Shown piece by piece: positions 10,828 to 21,576 of a stretch of 64,000 bases of DNA. Origin of the DNA: Raphanus sativus (taxonomy: Eukaryota; Streptophyta; Magnoliopsida; Brassicales; Brassicaceae); contig NC_079514.1 in the NCBI RefSeq assembly GCF_000801105.2, positions 24,158,293-24,222,292 on the forward strand, read 5' to 3'. Below the pieces are notes generated by a model, which ran no database searches, was not told the DNA's origin, and saw only the letters and a list, made by a program, of their open reading frames with translations. The stretch's first letter is position 1. Each line of letters starts with the position of its first letter. The position numbers and the translations under genes were made by a program.

Positions 10828-11422
10828 AATAACTCAATAATAAAGTAGGCTTTTTTATTTCCTTGGAGGGAAAAATACCATGTGACATTTTCTTTTTAAA
10901 AATTAAAATATTTTCTCAACTTAAATTTAATGAATTTTGGTATTAATTGTGAAATAAATGGGGGGAGGGGAGGTTAAACTTTTCTTGATACATGTTCAAG
11001 CGTTTATAAGAGTGTTTTAAATCTGACCCATATCCGTAACTGAACTGATAAATCTGTGACCCAATAGAAATCGAGTTTGGGTTTTATTGCAGCACTGGTT
11101 GAACCAATATATAATTTTTATTTTTACTATTTTAGTTTAAGTTATATTTTGAAATTATTTTTTATATTCTAAATTTTTAATTAAAATTTTGAAATTTCAG
11201 TTTTATTGTCGTCTTCCTCCTCTTCTACACTACAATTTACGTTTGCAAAAAAAGTGAGTCATGATTGTGCTTGAGCTGCACGTCCGTAAAACAGACTAAA
11301 GCACGATGAGACTTATTATTCCTCTACACTACAATTTACTTTGGCAAGAAAGGTGAGTAAATTATTTTTTTATTTTTTATTTAATTTAAATTAATACAAA
11401 TCATTACATTTTTAATTTACAG

Positions 11423-11583
11423 ATCAAAAATATAAAATCATATGATCATATGAATTACAAAACAGAGTTTGGATTGTTGATGAAGAAAAACCTGGCGAGA
11501 TTGATTATAAAAAATTAGAGAATGTTCTTACTGAAAAATATCCCAAAAATGATGAAGTGACAAATTTAGAAAAAAAATTGTTG
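11423..11583 (+). other. Exon-like fragment inside the Helitron
   Basis: The 161 bp are bounded by TTTACAG and GTAAGT splice-like signals. In one frame they read RVWIVDEEKPGEIDYKKLE and onwards for about 42 residues without a stop, hydrophilic and coding-like. I do not recognise the protein. It may be a host exon captured by the Helitron, or chance. Confidence 0.3.
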
Positions 11584-12201
11584 GTAAGTTTTAAAATTTA
11601 GAGAAAACAAAAATTAGTTGATGTGATCTGGTGTTAGTTTATTCTTGTTATTGATAATTTATTACAATAATGTTTTAATTCTGATTTATTTTGGATTGGA
11701 AAATGTCTTTATTTTTTTAGATGTCATAATTCTTATATTACAACTTTTTAAATAGTCTAAACTATTTCGTAATATTTTGTATATATTTGTTTTCATAGCT
11801 AATATATTATTATATAATAAAACTAATTTATTTATTAACCCGCAATTCATCTGCGGTTAATCCAATGATCCAGTGATTCGGTAAATCATCTGATTTTGTG
11901 TCCGGGTCGGGTTTTAAAACACTGGTTTATAGGATTTTTTTGTATTTGATGTTGACGATGGAGAATATAGCCTCTACAATTCTCCTTCTTTAACGCAATC
12001 GACGTAATCATTCATATAATTAATCCAGAAATCACATTCATCCCACCATCTCCTATTGAATGCTTCTTCTACTTTCTCAGTTTCATTGTATATGTATAGA
12101 TGGTGTGAGAGTTCGGACGATACTCCCTTTACTTTTTCCAATTCAGTCATTGTCGAATTTCCGGTTTCATTGCTCGGAGTTAAAGACAAATCAGTGTAGA
12201 G

Positions 12202-12294
12202 ATGTTCAAACTAGGCTACAACAATTTTGGCAAGCTTGAAATGTTAAGAAAGGAGAAAGATATTAGGGTTGATATGTTGTTGATTAATGGGAAG
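12202..12294 (+). other. Second exon-like fragment inside the Helitron
   Basis: An ATG opens 31 codons (MFKLGYNNFGKLEMLRKEKD...) that end exactly at a GTACTC donor-like site. Family unknown. With the fragment 620 bp upstream it hints at captured gene pieces, but no continuous gene can be assembled. Confidence 0.25.
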
Positions 12295-13440
12295 GTACTC
12301 CGATTTCTTATTTCAGTTTACCAGTTAATGTTTGCTTACTTTTAAAGTAGCAGTTTTCTTATGCATCATCTCCTTTCTCAGATGGTGCTTCTAAATGCAT
12401 TAATCATCTTTCTCTGGCTTAACACTTTTAAACATTTCTTGAAAGAAAACTCAGTCTATGACACGAGTATTTAAGATTCCAACTAAAATTTTTTTTTACG
12501 ACTATTAATTTTTATTCTATTTTTATTAAATCGATTAGTAACAACTACTTATGTTATTTTACTTTGAACTAAATAAATTCAAACAAAATAATATATTATG
12601 GTTGCCAATCATTATAAAAAGATCAGAAAATATTATTTTTTACTTATTTTCATTTTACATATTTTGTTTACTAAGACCATATAATAAATTATAAATTTAA
12701 GTAAGAAAAAAACATACAAATCCGGCGCGTAGCGCCAGAATATCACTAGTATGAAATAAAAATGTTGCAACACCATTTCATTTTTCACTCTATAATAAAC
12801 ACAAAAAATAGATTACTTCATAAATACAATAAACTCTATTATATAGTAGAAAATAAAATATAATTAGAGTAACCTACGTGTGGTCCTTCATGTACATAAA
12901 ACATGAGAGACCATACGTAGGTTTTAGAAGAAGTGGTAATCAAATGAAGAGACATACTAACTTGTAAGAGCATCTGCTATGTCAAAAAAAAATTTTCTCT
13001 CAAATTGAGTAAAAATAAATATAGAACAAAAATGTTCCAACATAATTTTATTTTTCACTATATAATAAACACAAAAAATAGATTATTTCATAAATACAAT
13101 AAATTCTATTATATAGTAGAAAATGAAATATGATTAGAAAAATCTACGTGTGGTTCTTCATGCACATACAACATGAGAGACCACACGTAGGTTTTGGAAG
13201 AAGTGGTAATCAAATGAAGAGACATATTAACTTGTAAGAGCATTTGCTACGTAAAATTTCATTTTTTCTCTTAAATTGAGTAAAAAAAAATATGGAGTAA
13301 AAATAAATTTGGATTAAAAATGTTCCAACAAAATTTCATTTTTCACTCTATAATGGAATGATAAAAAACAAAAAAAATAGATTACTTCATAAATAGATTA
13401 ATTCTATTATATAGTAGAAAATGGAATAAGATTAGAGTAC

Positions 13441-14887
13441 TTTTTACTCCATACTTTAAAATAGAGTGGGATTATTAATGCCCTACAAACTCCGATCGGA
13501 TATTCCACTAAATTTTACCGCAGCTGGAAGTAGATGAAACTTTCAAATTGAATATGAATCGTTATAATTTTGCCTATATTTTAAAACCTGTTTTGGAACC
13601 AAACCCTATCAGAAACATGAAGAGAAGATATTTTTTTACCTACATACTTTCAAGAAAGATGAAAGACATGTTTTGTCTACCTTTTATCTGATTAGTATCA
13701 GGCCATACAGTAAGAATCATATGTAGTGATTAGTGAGTGCAATTAGTTAGACATAGAAAACTAGGTCGTTTTGGTTAGTCATCCCTTAGTTTTAAGTTGT
13801 TTTTAGTTAGGATTTTCAAGTTAATGTTCAACTTCCCTTTTTAAACCACAGCCCAAACAGAAAACTATGAATTTATGTAAACGGTATATTTGTGAGTAAC
13901 GGTGCTAACATTTTGATTAGTGGATGTTGGATAACAGGGTCCACCGAGCAGAAGCGGTAAAGGCCACAAACTCGTTAAATCGTGTGTGTTGTGAGATCGT
14001 TTTATTAATAGTAAAAACAGATCCAAATTTAACTAAAATCATATGATAGTTTATGTTTACAAGTGCAACCAACAAGGCTGCTTGATTGAGTGATCAGGAT
14101 CAGTAATCAGGATCATGGTATAAATAAAAAAATTGTTGGTTCGGTGATACTCCGAGTTTAAACTCATTCATCACACTGCAAGTAGACATCAAATCACATT
14201 AGTATAGAAGGGTTTTAATCCACAGAATAGTATTATACAATCAGTTTGCGAAAATACAATCAAGCTAAAATGTGAAGAGGGGTTCTTGTTTTTCTAAAGC
14301 TAAGAAGAAAATAAATATGCAGATATAAATAATGCAATAAAAGCAATACACGTTAGGAAAATCACAGAAAATTAGATTATGAATGTATACAATCTATCAC
14401 AGAATCAATTAAGCACTATTGTATAACGCAGTACACGAAGATATAATCTTTAAACTAACGTGGCTCAAATGACTATTCCTAACAACCTAGAGAACTAACT
14501 CTCGTCGAACTTAAGAGATTAGACATGCATTAAGCTCGAGTTTGGATAGGTTCAAAAAGCGCAATAATATCAACTCATGTTGGCTAAGTAAACTTTGCTC
14601 ATAAGGATTATTTTCAAGCAGTAAAATCAACTCCCACTGCACTCATATCATGAACTAGGTGATTCATGTGGATTAAGTTTACTATAGAACAATAACTAAT
14701 GAATGACGTGATTCATATGGATAAGTTTACCAACCAATCTAAAGCTAAAAAGATACAACTTAATGATTCAAACTCAAGTAAGAAGAAGCAAGACAAGTAT
14801 TCATTCAAGTTTTAAAGAAGAAATAATTGTCAAAGTAAATTGATCCAAGATGACAAGCTTCTATGTCAGGGTGTTAGTGCAATCAAA
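13441..14887. other. Non-coding; possible degenerate LTR at 14100-14887
   Basis: 13441-14099 shows nothing identifiable. From about 14100 the sequence resembles the LTR style seen elsewhere in the window (GGTTTTAATCCACAGAATAG here; ATTGAATCCACAGGGAG at 27110; ATCGAATCCACAGGGAC at 24422). It may be an older, truncated LTR of the same broad clade. The 5 bases 14888-14892 (CATGC) are the left target duplication of the next element. Confidence 0.3.
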
Positions 14888-15824
14888 CATGCTGATGTTA
14901 GGAGTTTTGAGGCTCCTAAGTCAAATGATAGTATAGGGAAGTGTGTTGTCGAACCAGTTCTGAGAGATTCAAATGCAGAGAGAATGCAAGTATTTGTCTA
15001 ATCTAAGTGCAATCAGTGAATTGGATGGTTTTTAAACTAAAACTAGAATGCAAGTAACAGAAATGATACTTTTAAGCTATTAGAAAGGAGAACTCATGGG
15101 TATAGAGATTTCAGACCTTGGGTGATCAAGTTTTGAACTAAGGACGACAAATGAATCAATCAAACTATTAACCTTAAGCCTAGACACAATTCTAAGCAAG
15201 CTCTATGTTTAGATGAATGCTCATTTGCTAACATGTCTCAAACATCAAATGTCTTTGGTTGAATAACATGCAAGCAATCATTACTAACAAGTCTATTAGC
15301 TATCTTAGCATCTTTAACAACAAATATCTTTGGCAAAGTACACTAAGAGTCTAGGAGAGTTAACTCAGGCATTTCATCAAACATCTTTTGGGTGGGAAAT
15401 GCCTAGAGATCACCCTTTGAGTGGCCTACTCAAATGATGCATTAAGATCACTCTACTATGCAAGGAACAAGTATGATTTACACCTAACACATCCTAGAAC
15501 TAACCTAATCACCCTAAATCTCCCTAACCCATGAATCCAAAAGTGGATTACTCACTAATCTCCATGATTCCTCTTAAACCCATGGTGGATTTCAGATGAA
15601 TCATATAGAGAAATAGAAGAGAAACTCACAAGAACACAAGAACAATCAAATCCAAATTAAAGATAACTTTTTTTGAGAGAGTTTTGTGTATTCAATAGAT
15701 AAAAGATAATCTGCCAAATGGTGGCTACATAGTACTTAAACATTAGGTTTTCCAAGTGCAAAAACGTGCACAACAATTGCAAAAAGGTCCTTGAAAAATA
15801 ATAAAATCGGGCAGCAGATAACGC

Positions 15825-16025
15825 GGAGCGACCTCAGAGGGTCACTCCAGGAAGTCGCTCTGGGGTTGGGAGCGACCTTGGGGGGTCGCTCTGAGAGGTC
15901 GCTCCAGCCTCCATTTTTGTGTCTCCGGGCGATGAGAACGCGAGCGACTTAGGTAGGTCGCTCTGGTTGGTCGCTCTGGTTGGGAGCTACCTTAGGGGGT
16001 CGCTCCAGAAGTTCACTCTGCGGTT
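15825..16025. repeat. Palindromic GGAGCGACC/GGTCGCTC motif array in the LTR
   Basis: About ten imperfect occurrences of GAGCGAC and its complement GTCGCTC (some written GAGCTAC or GTCACTC), spaced irregularly, so many hairpins are possible. The same array is in the other LTR at 22500-22690, and a related one lies in the internal region at 18618-18825. Function unknown. Confidence 0.8.
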
Positions 16026-16060
16026 CTCGGCCAGGATGGATATGCCTCTAGTAAATTGAT

Positions 16061-16759
16061 TAGGGGTGGGCACTTTACCCGATATCCGAAGTGGCACCCG
16101 AACCCGATCCGAAAAACCCGAACCGAAATCCGAACCAAAGTAGCAAAATACCCGAATGGATATTAAGTTAGGAGAGATTGGATATCCGAACCCGAACGGG
16201 TAATACCCGTACCCGAATGGATATCCGAAGATAACCGAACATATGTATATTTACCTTTATTTTTCTAGTTTACATCTCTCATTTTATTTAAAATATTTAA
16301 ATTGATGTTACACATACTTTAAGATCATATAGTATATATATAATTATGAAGAAAATAATTTGATATTCATTTAAAATGCATGTCAAATTTTTTATTTCAT
16401 GTATTAACAAAAGTTACATCCAAAGTTTAAAAACAATAGCCAAATTAATATTTTTATTTTTGAAATGTTATATCCAAATCTATTAATCACTAAATCTATA
16501 AAAAAATAGAAAAATCAGTTAAGTGAAATCTATATTTTTAAATACAAGAAACTTTAAAAAATTGAAAATTTTATTTTTATTTCTTTTAAAATCTAAATAT
16601 CCGAACCCGATCCAAAATAACCGAACCCGAATTAAAAATACCCGAACCCGACCCGAATTACAGAAATACCCGAACGGGTTTTATATCCCTATACCGAAAT
16701 GCCCGAAAATCCGAAATACCCGATCCGAACCCGAACGGGTATCCCGACGCCCACCCCTA
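16061..16759. mobile_element. hAT-type non-autonomous element, 699 bp
   Basis: Terminal inverted repeats TAGGGGTGGGC and GCCCACCCCTA, flanked by an 8-bp target duplication AAATTGAT (16053-16060 and 16760-16767). 8 bp is the hAT signature. The uninterrupted site is visible in the partner LTR near 22720. Both subterminal regions are packed with degenerate CCGAACCCGA / CGGGTA units. A short translated frame rich in Asn-Pro-Arg-Thr across this is an artefact of these units. No transposase. Confidence 0.88.
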
Positions 16760-17082
16760 AAATTGATCATAACTCCTCCATTACATCTCCAAATGACTTG
16801 AAACCACTTCCATTAGAAAGCTAACTCAATTTCCTGTGTCTCCACAAAATCTTAGCAGCAGAAGATTTCTCTAAGGCCTCCATCCATGCTCATCTTTCAC
16901 CCCCTTTTGATCACATTGCTTCCAAATGTTTCCAAATGTTTCCAAGAACTCCATGTGGTGTTCCAATACCTAATAAAGACTTATGTATGCAAAATGCAAC
17001 CTGAACATGTCTAAATATTATTCTATATGGTGAAAATGCATATAAATGAATAGCTAAAACAATGCAAATATGCAAGATATCA

Positions 17083-17095
17083 ACTCCCCCACACT
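17083..17095 (-). promoter_or_regulatory. Polypurine tract of the Athila-like element
   Basis: Read on the minus strand this is AGTGTGGGGGAGT, immediately upstream of the 3' LTR, the position required for plus-strand DNA priming. Confidence 0.8.
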
Positions 17096-18980
17096 AGTCC
17101 TTTACTTGTCCACAAGTAAACTTTCAAGAACCAAGGAGAAGAGGTTTGAAGATGGGGACTCATAATCAAAAGAAACTCTTCTTAGTTCTCAACCTAACAA
17201 CCTTGCATAATCATACCAAATAGCAAGAGCAAAGATTTTAGCCATCTCTAACTTCTCTAGGCCTATCACACCTCCTTTGATCTCTACACTCATCATGCAT
17301 TCCTACAAGTCCACATCTCTCTAACATTCAGGAAGCAAACTCAATAGACATCTCACAAATGGTCAACCGGTCCAAGTCATTTGGTTTGGTAAGACAAAGG
17401 CTTTAATACAAGTGAAATCAGAGGTTCAAAATGATCTTTTAAGGTGGTTTACTCTCAAAACAAAGTAGCTTTGACATTACACATAATATATCTAAGAAAG
17501 GGATCAACTCATGCATACAATGCTCAATCTCCATTGTTCTACCCTTTTCCAAACGTACAAGATATTTAATTATTCCTCAATGTCAAACCCAACTCACATC
17601 TCTCACCAAAAGATTCCAAGAACATTTTTCACTTCAGACTCTTTCTTTTTGAAATCAATAAGGGGTTTTCACAATTTTTAAACAAATCTCAGCTCCTAAC
17701 AACTTTGCTAGCCCCCTTTTTATTCTTTTTTTTTTCTTTTTTCTTTTCCTTTTTTTTTATTTTTTTTTATATTTGGGGGCCAAGACTTTTCACAATAAGA
17801 GCTAGATACTTCTCCACTTTTCCCATAAAGACTAATCATTTAAGCACAAAGAGTCAAACCTTTCATATTCCCAAATCACAATCACAACACTCACCCCCTT
17901 CCTATAGCTAGACAATAGAGTGACTAATCTAGCAAGAATGGATACTAAGCATTGTCGTTTCCAATACTCTCAACATTATGCACATGTAAAGCTTTCCAAA
18001 GAGTTCTCACTCAACAAATAATGATGGTTTAAAAAGGAGGTATGGGTTTTGGGAGTGGAGTACCACTTGAGTTTGTCAAGAAGATTGGTAAAAAGGATGG
18101 GACAACTCAAGTGTGTATATCCATGACTTAGTACACAAGGGACCATATGCAAGAGACATTAAAACAGGAGCTTGCTTCCAAGAGAGAGTATCAACAGTCA
18201 AATGAGTTTCAAGAGGAGCATTCAAGGCGCGAAGTTTACAAGCTTTCCAAAGGGTGCTCAAGCTACTTGTCATGATTACAAATGTCAACAAATTCAGTAC
18301 TTAGCATGAGCTCTTTACAAGGTTGAAATCCCCCTAATGCATGAATGCAACCTATATGTTTCTAGACTCAATCCTAAAAATGCAAATGATGCAACTAAAT
18401 GATTCTTTTTGTGTTTTTCAATTTTTTTTATTTTTTTTTGAATTTTTCTATGCAAATAAGAATGTAATATTCAATGCATGAGACTCAAAATCATGAAAAA
18501 AACATGATCAAATACTTGGTACCTCCCCCACACTTTAAATCACACAGTGTCTGTGTGAGTGAGGTACCCAATGGAAATGTGAAATACAAAGAAAAGTGGG
18601 ATTGTGTGTTACCTTCCGTGGAGCGAGGTGTGAACGTCGTTGCGACAGGTCGCTCCCAGTGGAGCGACTTCGGTATGTCGCTGTGAGAAGATCGCTCTGA
18701 GTTTGGTTTCTGTGTTTCCACTCGCGTGTGACGCGAGCGACCTCGGCATCTCGCTGTAGCGACGTCGCTCCCAGCTGGAGTGACGTCAGCATGTCGCTGC
18801 GGAGACCTCGCTCTGGTGTCCGACTTTCTGCTCAATACCTGCACACAACTTCACTTTCCCATTGTTTTATGCAATAAAATGATAATGCAAATACTAATGA
18901 AATATATACAAGGATACTCATGGGACTTCCTCCCAAGTGAGCTTGTTTTAAGTCTCTAGCTTGACCTTGCCTCCTTTGGA
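17096..18980 (-). other. Internal non-coding region of the Athila-like element
   Basis: The region between the gag stop and the polypurine tract, where pol would sit in a complete element. It contains a T-rich tract (about 17717-17775), short repeats and the 18618-18825 GAGCGAC array. I see no reverse transcriptase, RNase H, integrase or envelope-like ORF. Confidence 0.75.
18618..18825. repeat. Internal copy of the GAGCGAC/GTCGCTC array
   Basis: GAGCGAC and GTCGCTC motifs with the same surrounding order as the LTR array: a cluster, then TGTGTTTCCACTCG against the LTR's TGTGTCTCCGGGCG, then ACGCGAGCGAC. It looks like an old partial duplication of the LTR segment placed just 3' of the gag ORF. 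Confidence 0.65.
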
Positions 18981-21461
18981 TCAGGCTGGAGTAGGTGCAG
19001 AAAGTGGAGTTGACACCCCATCTTCCTCAGGTGGTAACTCATCAAAGTGATCATCAGCAGGAGGAGGATTCATCTCTTCAATGGTGAAGGCTTGTCCAAA
19101 TACAGTGGGGTTCCTCATCTTCTCCTTGGTGTCAAAGTGGAGAATGTTCTCCTTACCCAAATGGAGGTCAATCTTGCCTTCTTTCACATTCACAATAGCT
19201 CCTGTTGTAGCTAAGAATGACCTTCCAAGAATCAATGGGTCTTGAGCCTCCTCACCCATTTCAAGCACCACAAAATCTGTAGGTATCTCATACCTTCCAA
19301 TCTTCACAGGGAGGTTCTCTAGGATGCCCACAGGGTACTTCACTGAACGATCAGCCAACACTAGAGAGAGTCTACACTTCTTGTATTGAGTGAAGCCAAG
19401 CTTATTTGCCACAGACAAAGGCATCAAGCTGACACTAGCTCCCAAATCGCAGAGACATTTCTCAAATACCATAGGTCCAAGAGCACAAGGTAGTGTGAAG
19501 CATCCTGGATCCTCTAGCTTCTCTGGAGCATCAAGCCTCTGAATGATGGCATTGCACTCATGAATCAGAACCATCATTCCCTCCATCTCCTTCTTCTTAG
19601 CAGCTACAGCATCTTTCAGGAACTTGCTGTATTGAGGAATCAGCATGAAAGCATCAATGATGGGCATTGTAACCTGAGCTTCACTCATCTGCTTCTCAAA
19701 CAAAGCTTTGTACTTCTGTAGCAGCTGCTTCTTGAATCTACCAGGGAATGGAAGCTTGGGTTCATAGGGAGGAGGGACAGAAGAGCTCTCACTTGCTGGA
19801 ACAGCAGATGAACCATCTTTTGTTGTCTTCTTCTCTTCTCCAACCTTTCCTTTACCCTTATCTTTCTCAATTTTCTCCAAGATCTCATCATCTGTCTTCT
19901 CATCAACAATGAACACTTCATCATCTAGATTGATGGCTACCTCCTCACCTTGTTTCTCAGCATCCTTGGTGAGGGTTCTAGGAGGTAACTGCTTACCACT
20001 CCTGAGTGTGACAGCTTTTGCTTCTTTGGGGTTTTGATCAGATTTTCCAGGTAGAGATCCTGGCTGGCGATTCTGTTGGGTGCTCATGGAAGCAAACTGA
20101 GTCTCAAGGTGGGAGAATTTGTTGTTGAGCTCATTGTAGCTCCCATCAATCTTGGAGTGAAGGTTCTTCAGCTCATAGCCCACATGCTTCTCACTTCTAG
20201 TCTGAGAGTCCAAGATCTGTTTCAGTAAGGCATAAGTGCTGCTCTGTTGAGGGGCAGAGGAGCTAGGAGAGGAGTTTTGCTGAGGCTGATAGTTGCTCTG
20301 CTGGTTGTTTCTAGGCTGATAACCACTCTGCTGGTTGTTTGAATAGGGCTTCTGTTGGTAGTTGTTGTACTGAAAGTTTGGTTCCTTCTTGTACCAGCTA
20401 CCATTGTTGTTGATGAAACACAATTCTTCTTGCCCTTCCAAACCCTCAACCTCATTGACAGTAGGAGGTATCTCCTGTTGTGGGTTACCAACAAAGTTCA
20501 CCTGCGCTTGTATGGCTTTATCAGCAATGAGTTTGTCAATCTTCTCCTGAAGAGCCTTTATCTCATTCCTTGTTTGCTTGTCATCACCTCTACTGCTTCT
20601 GTCATGGTCTCCACTGTAGACTGCATCACTTTTAACCATGTTGTCAACCAGAGCCTCTGCCTCTTCCTCAGTTCTCCCCAAAAAGAACCCATTGCTAGCT
20701 GTATCCAGTCTGGCTCTGTACTTAGGAAGAGCACCTCTGTAGAATGTGCTCAGCAAGCTCTCCTTAGAGAATCTATGGTGTGGGCACTGAGCTTGGTAAC
20801 CATTGAATCTCTCCCAAGCTTCACTGAATCCTTCCAAGTTCTTCTGTTGGAAGCTGGAGATCTCATTCCTCAACTTAGCAGTTCTTGAGGTAGAGAAGAA
20901 CTTCTCCAAGAATGCCCTTTTGCAGTCTTCCCAAGTGGTGATGGAGTCACTTGGTAGAGACTTCTCCCACTGACGTGCCTTATCCCCCAAAGAGAAAGGG
21001 AATAGCTTGAGCTTTAAGGCATCCTCTGACACACCATTAGTCTTTGACATACCACAGTAGCTGTCGAACTTATCCAAGTGATCAAATGGGTCCTCCACAG
21101 CCAGACCATGATACATGTTGTTCTCTATGCAGTTTAGCAGTCCTAACTTGATCTCAAAGTTGTTAGCAGCCACAGCTGGTGCTCGGATTCCAAGTCTAGG
21201 ACCATGGATGTTGGGGCGGTCATAAGTGCCAATGGGGCGAGCTGGTCGCTGTTGGGGCCCTTGTGGAACATTGTTTACTCCATTGGGGTTCAGAGGATTT
21301 TGTGGATCAGCAATCTCAGCTTCCTGTGTATGCAGTAAAGATTGTTGCTCTTCTTCTCTTCTTTTTCTAGCACACTCTCTCTCTAAAGCTCTGATGTCTG
21401 CGGCTCTTGGAACAAGGTTTGATGTACCTTTGCTCCTCAAGTTCATACACCTGAAAATCAC
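18981..21461 (-). CDS. Gag-protease polyprotein, intact, 826 aa
   Basis: Uninterrupted ORF. Residues about 95-275 are the retrotransposon gag (capsid-like) region, with ARQWEKSLPSDSITTWEDC and FLEKFF..SR. 340-415 is a Gln/Asn/Ser-rich linker, 420-465 a short coiled coil. KAVTLRSGKQL at about 482 is typical of Athila-type gag. Residues about 650-775 form an aspartic protease with active-site DLGAS at 672-676 and the hydrophobic-hydrophobic-Gly motif LILGRS near 744. No CCHC zinc knuckle is visible. Gag assembles the virus-like particle and the protease cuts the precursor. The reading frame is open although pol is gone, which suggests recent mobility or selection for gag. The start used is the first ATG; an ATG six codons in is equally possible. 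Confidence 0.92.
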   Translation of the reverse strand: MIFRCMNLRSKGTSNLVPRAADIRALERECARKRREEEQQSLLHTQEAEIADPQNPLNPNGVNNVPQGPQQRPARPIGTYDRPNIHGPRLGIRAPAVAANNFEIKLGLLNCIENNMYHGLAVEDPFDHLDKFDSYCGMSKTNGVSEDALKLKLFPFSLGDKARQWEKSLPSDSITTWEDCKRAFLEKFFSTSRTAKLRNEISSFQQKNLEGFSEAWERFNGYQAQCPHHRFSKESLLSTFYRGALPKYRARLDTASNGFFLGRTEEEAEALVDNMVKSDAVYSGDHDRSSRGDDKQTRNEIKALQEKIDKLIADKAIQAQVNFVGNPQQEIPPTVNEVEGLEGQEELCFINNNGSWYKKEPNFQYNNYQQKPYSNNQQSGYQPRNNQQSNYQPQQNSSPSSSAPQQSSTYALLKQILDSQTRSEKHVGYELKNLHSKIDGSYNELNNKFSHLETQFASMSTQQNRQPGSLPGKSDQNPKEAKAVTLRSGKQLPPRTLTKDAEKQGEEVAINLDDEVFIVDEKTDDEILEKIEKDKGKGKVGEEKKTTKDGSSAVPASESSSVPPPYEPKLPFPGRFKKQLLQKYKALFEKQMSEAQVTMPIIDAFMLIPQYSKFLKDAVAAKKKEMEGMMVLIHECNAIIQRLDAPEKLEDPGCFTLPCALGPMVFEKCLCDLGASVSLMPLSVANKLGFTQYKKCRLSLVLADRSVKYPVGILENLPVKIGRYEIPTDFVVLEMGEEAQDPLILGRSFLATTGAIVNVKEGKIDLHLGKENILHFDTKEKMRNPTVFGQAFTIEEMNPPPADDHFDELPPEEDGVSTPLSAPTPA

Positions 21462-21560
21462 AAAGAGGTGAAGAAGAGAATCAGTAACTTACAAAAAATA
21501 AAAATGACTTAGTCTCAAGCAAATGACTAAATCTCAATGTTTAAATCAAACTCAGAATTT

Positions 21561-21573
21561 GGCAACGGCGCCA
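21561..21573 (-). promoter_or_regulatory. Primer-binding site, tRNA-Asp type
   Basis: On the minus strand TGGCGCCGTTGCC, three bases inside the 5' LTR. It is complementary to the 3' end of plant tRNA-Asp, the primer commonly used by Athila and related Ty3 elements. Confidence 0.85.
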
Positions 21574-21576
21574 ATT

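Larger units (their letters stand above)
10178..12749 (+). mobile_element. Non-autonomous Helitron, 2572 bp
   Basis: It starts TCTATACTAATAAG right after an A, and ends with a GC-rich hairpin GGCGC-gta-GCGCC followed by ...CACTAG and then a host T. This is the Helitron rule: insertion between A and T, 5' TC, 3' hairpin plus CTRR. The two flanks together restore one unit of the 270-bp repeat, which supports both boundaries. It carries a foldback MITE 21 bp inside its 5' end and exon-like pieces further in. No Rep/helicase ORF is present. Confidence 0.8.
10010..13440. repeat. About 270-bp tandem repeat, three units, first one split by a Helitron
   Basis: Units 2 (12876-13145) and 3 (13146 to about 13440) are close copies. 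They begin ACGTGTGGT and contain GAAGAAGTGGTAATCAAATG, TAACTTGTAAGAGCAT and an ATTCTATTATATAGTAGAAAAT end. Unit 1 is present in two pieces, about 10010-10177 and 12750-12875, separated by the Helitron described separately. No coding potential seen. Confidence 0.75.
14893..17082 (-). repeat. 3' LTR of the Athila-like element (contains a hAT insertion)
   Basis: 2190 bp, of which about 707 are the hAT-type element and its duplicated target. The remainder matches the other LTR. It also has an extra 13-bp unit in its GGTCGCTCTGGTT array that the other LTR lacks. Confidence 0.93.

Noticed and set aside
11974..12189. 71-codon minus-strand frame (MSLTPSNETGNSTMTELEKV...)
   Set aside because: Open and hydrophilic, but with no recognisable family, no splice context and in AT-rich Helitron DNA; not enough to call a gene.
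15825..16025. Regularly recurring palindromes, considered as a CRISPR-like array
   Set aside because: Spacing is irregular, units are imperfect, they lie inside a plant LTR and are duplicated in the partner LTR. This is a eukaryotic retrotransposon feature.
16523..16801. 92-codon frame rich in Asn, Pro, Arg, Thr
   Set aside because: It is the translation of degenerate CCGAACCCGA units in the hAT-type element and crosses its boundary into the LTR.
17705..17911. 68-codon Phe-rich plus-strand frame
   Set aside because: Reads through a T-rich tract in the retrotransposon internal region.
20355..20888. 177-codon plus-strand frame
   Set aside because: Antisense shadow of the gag-protease ORF (Q/N-rich region read backwards gives Leu/Val-rich sequence).
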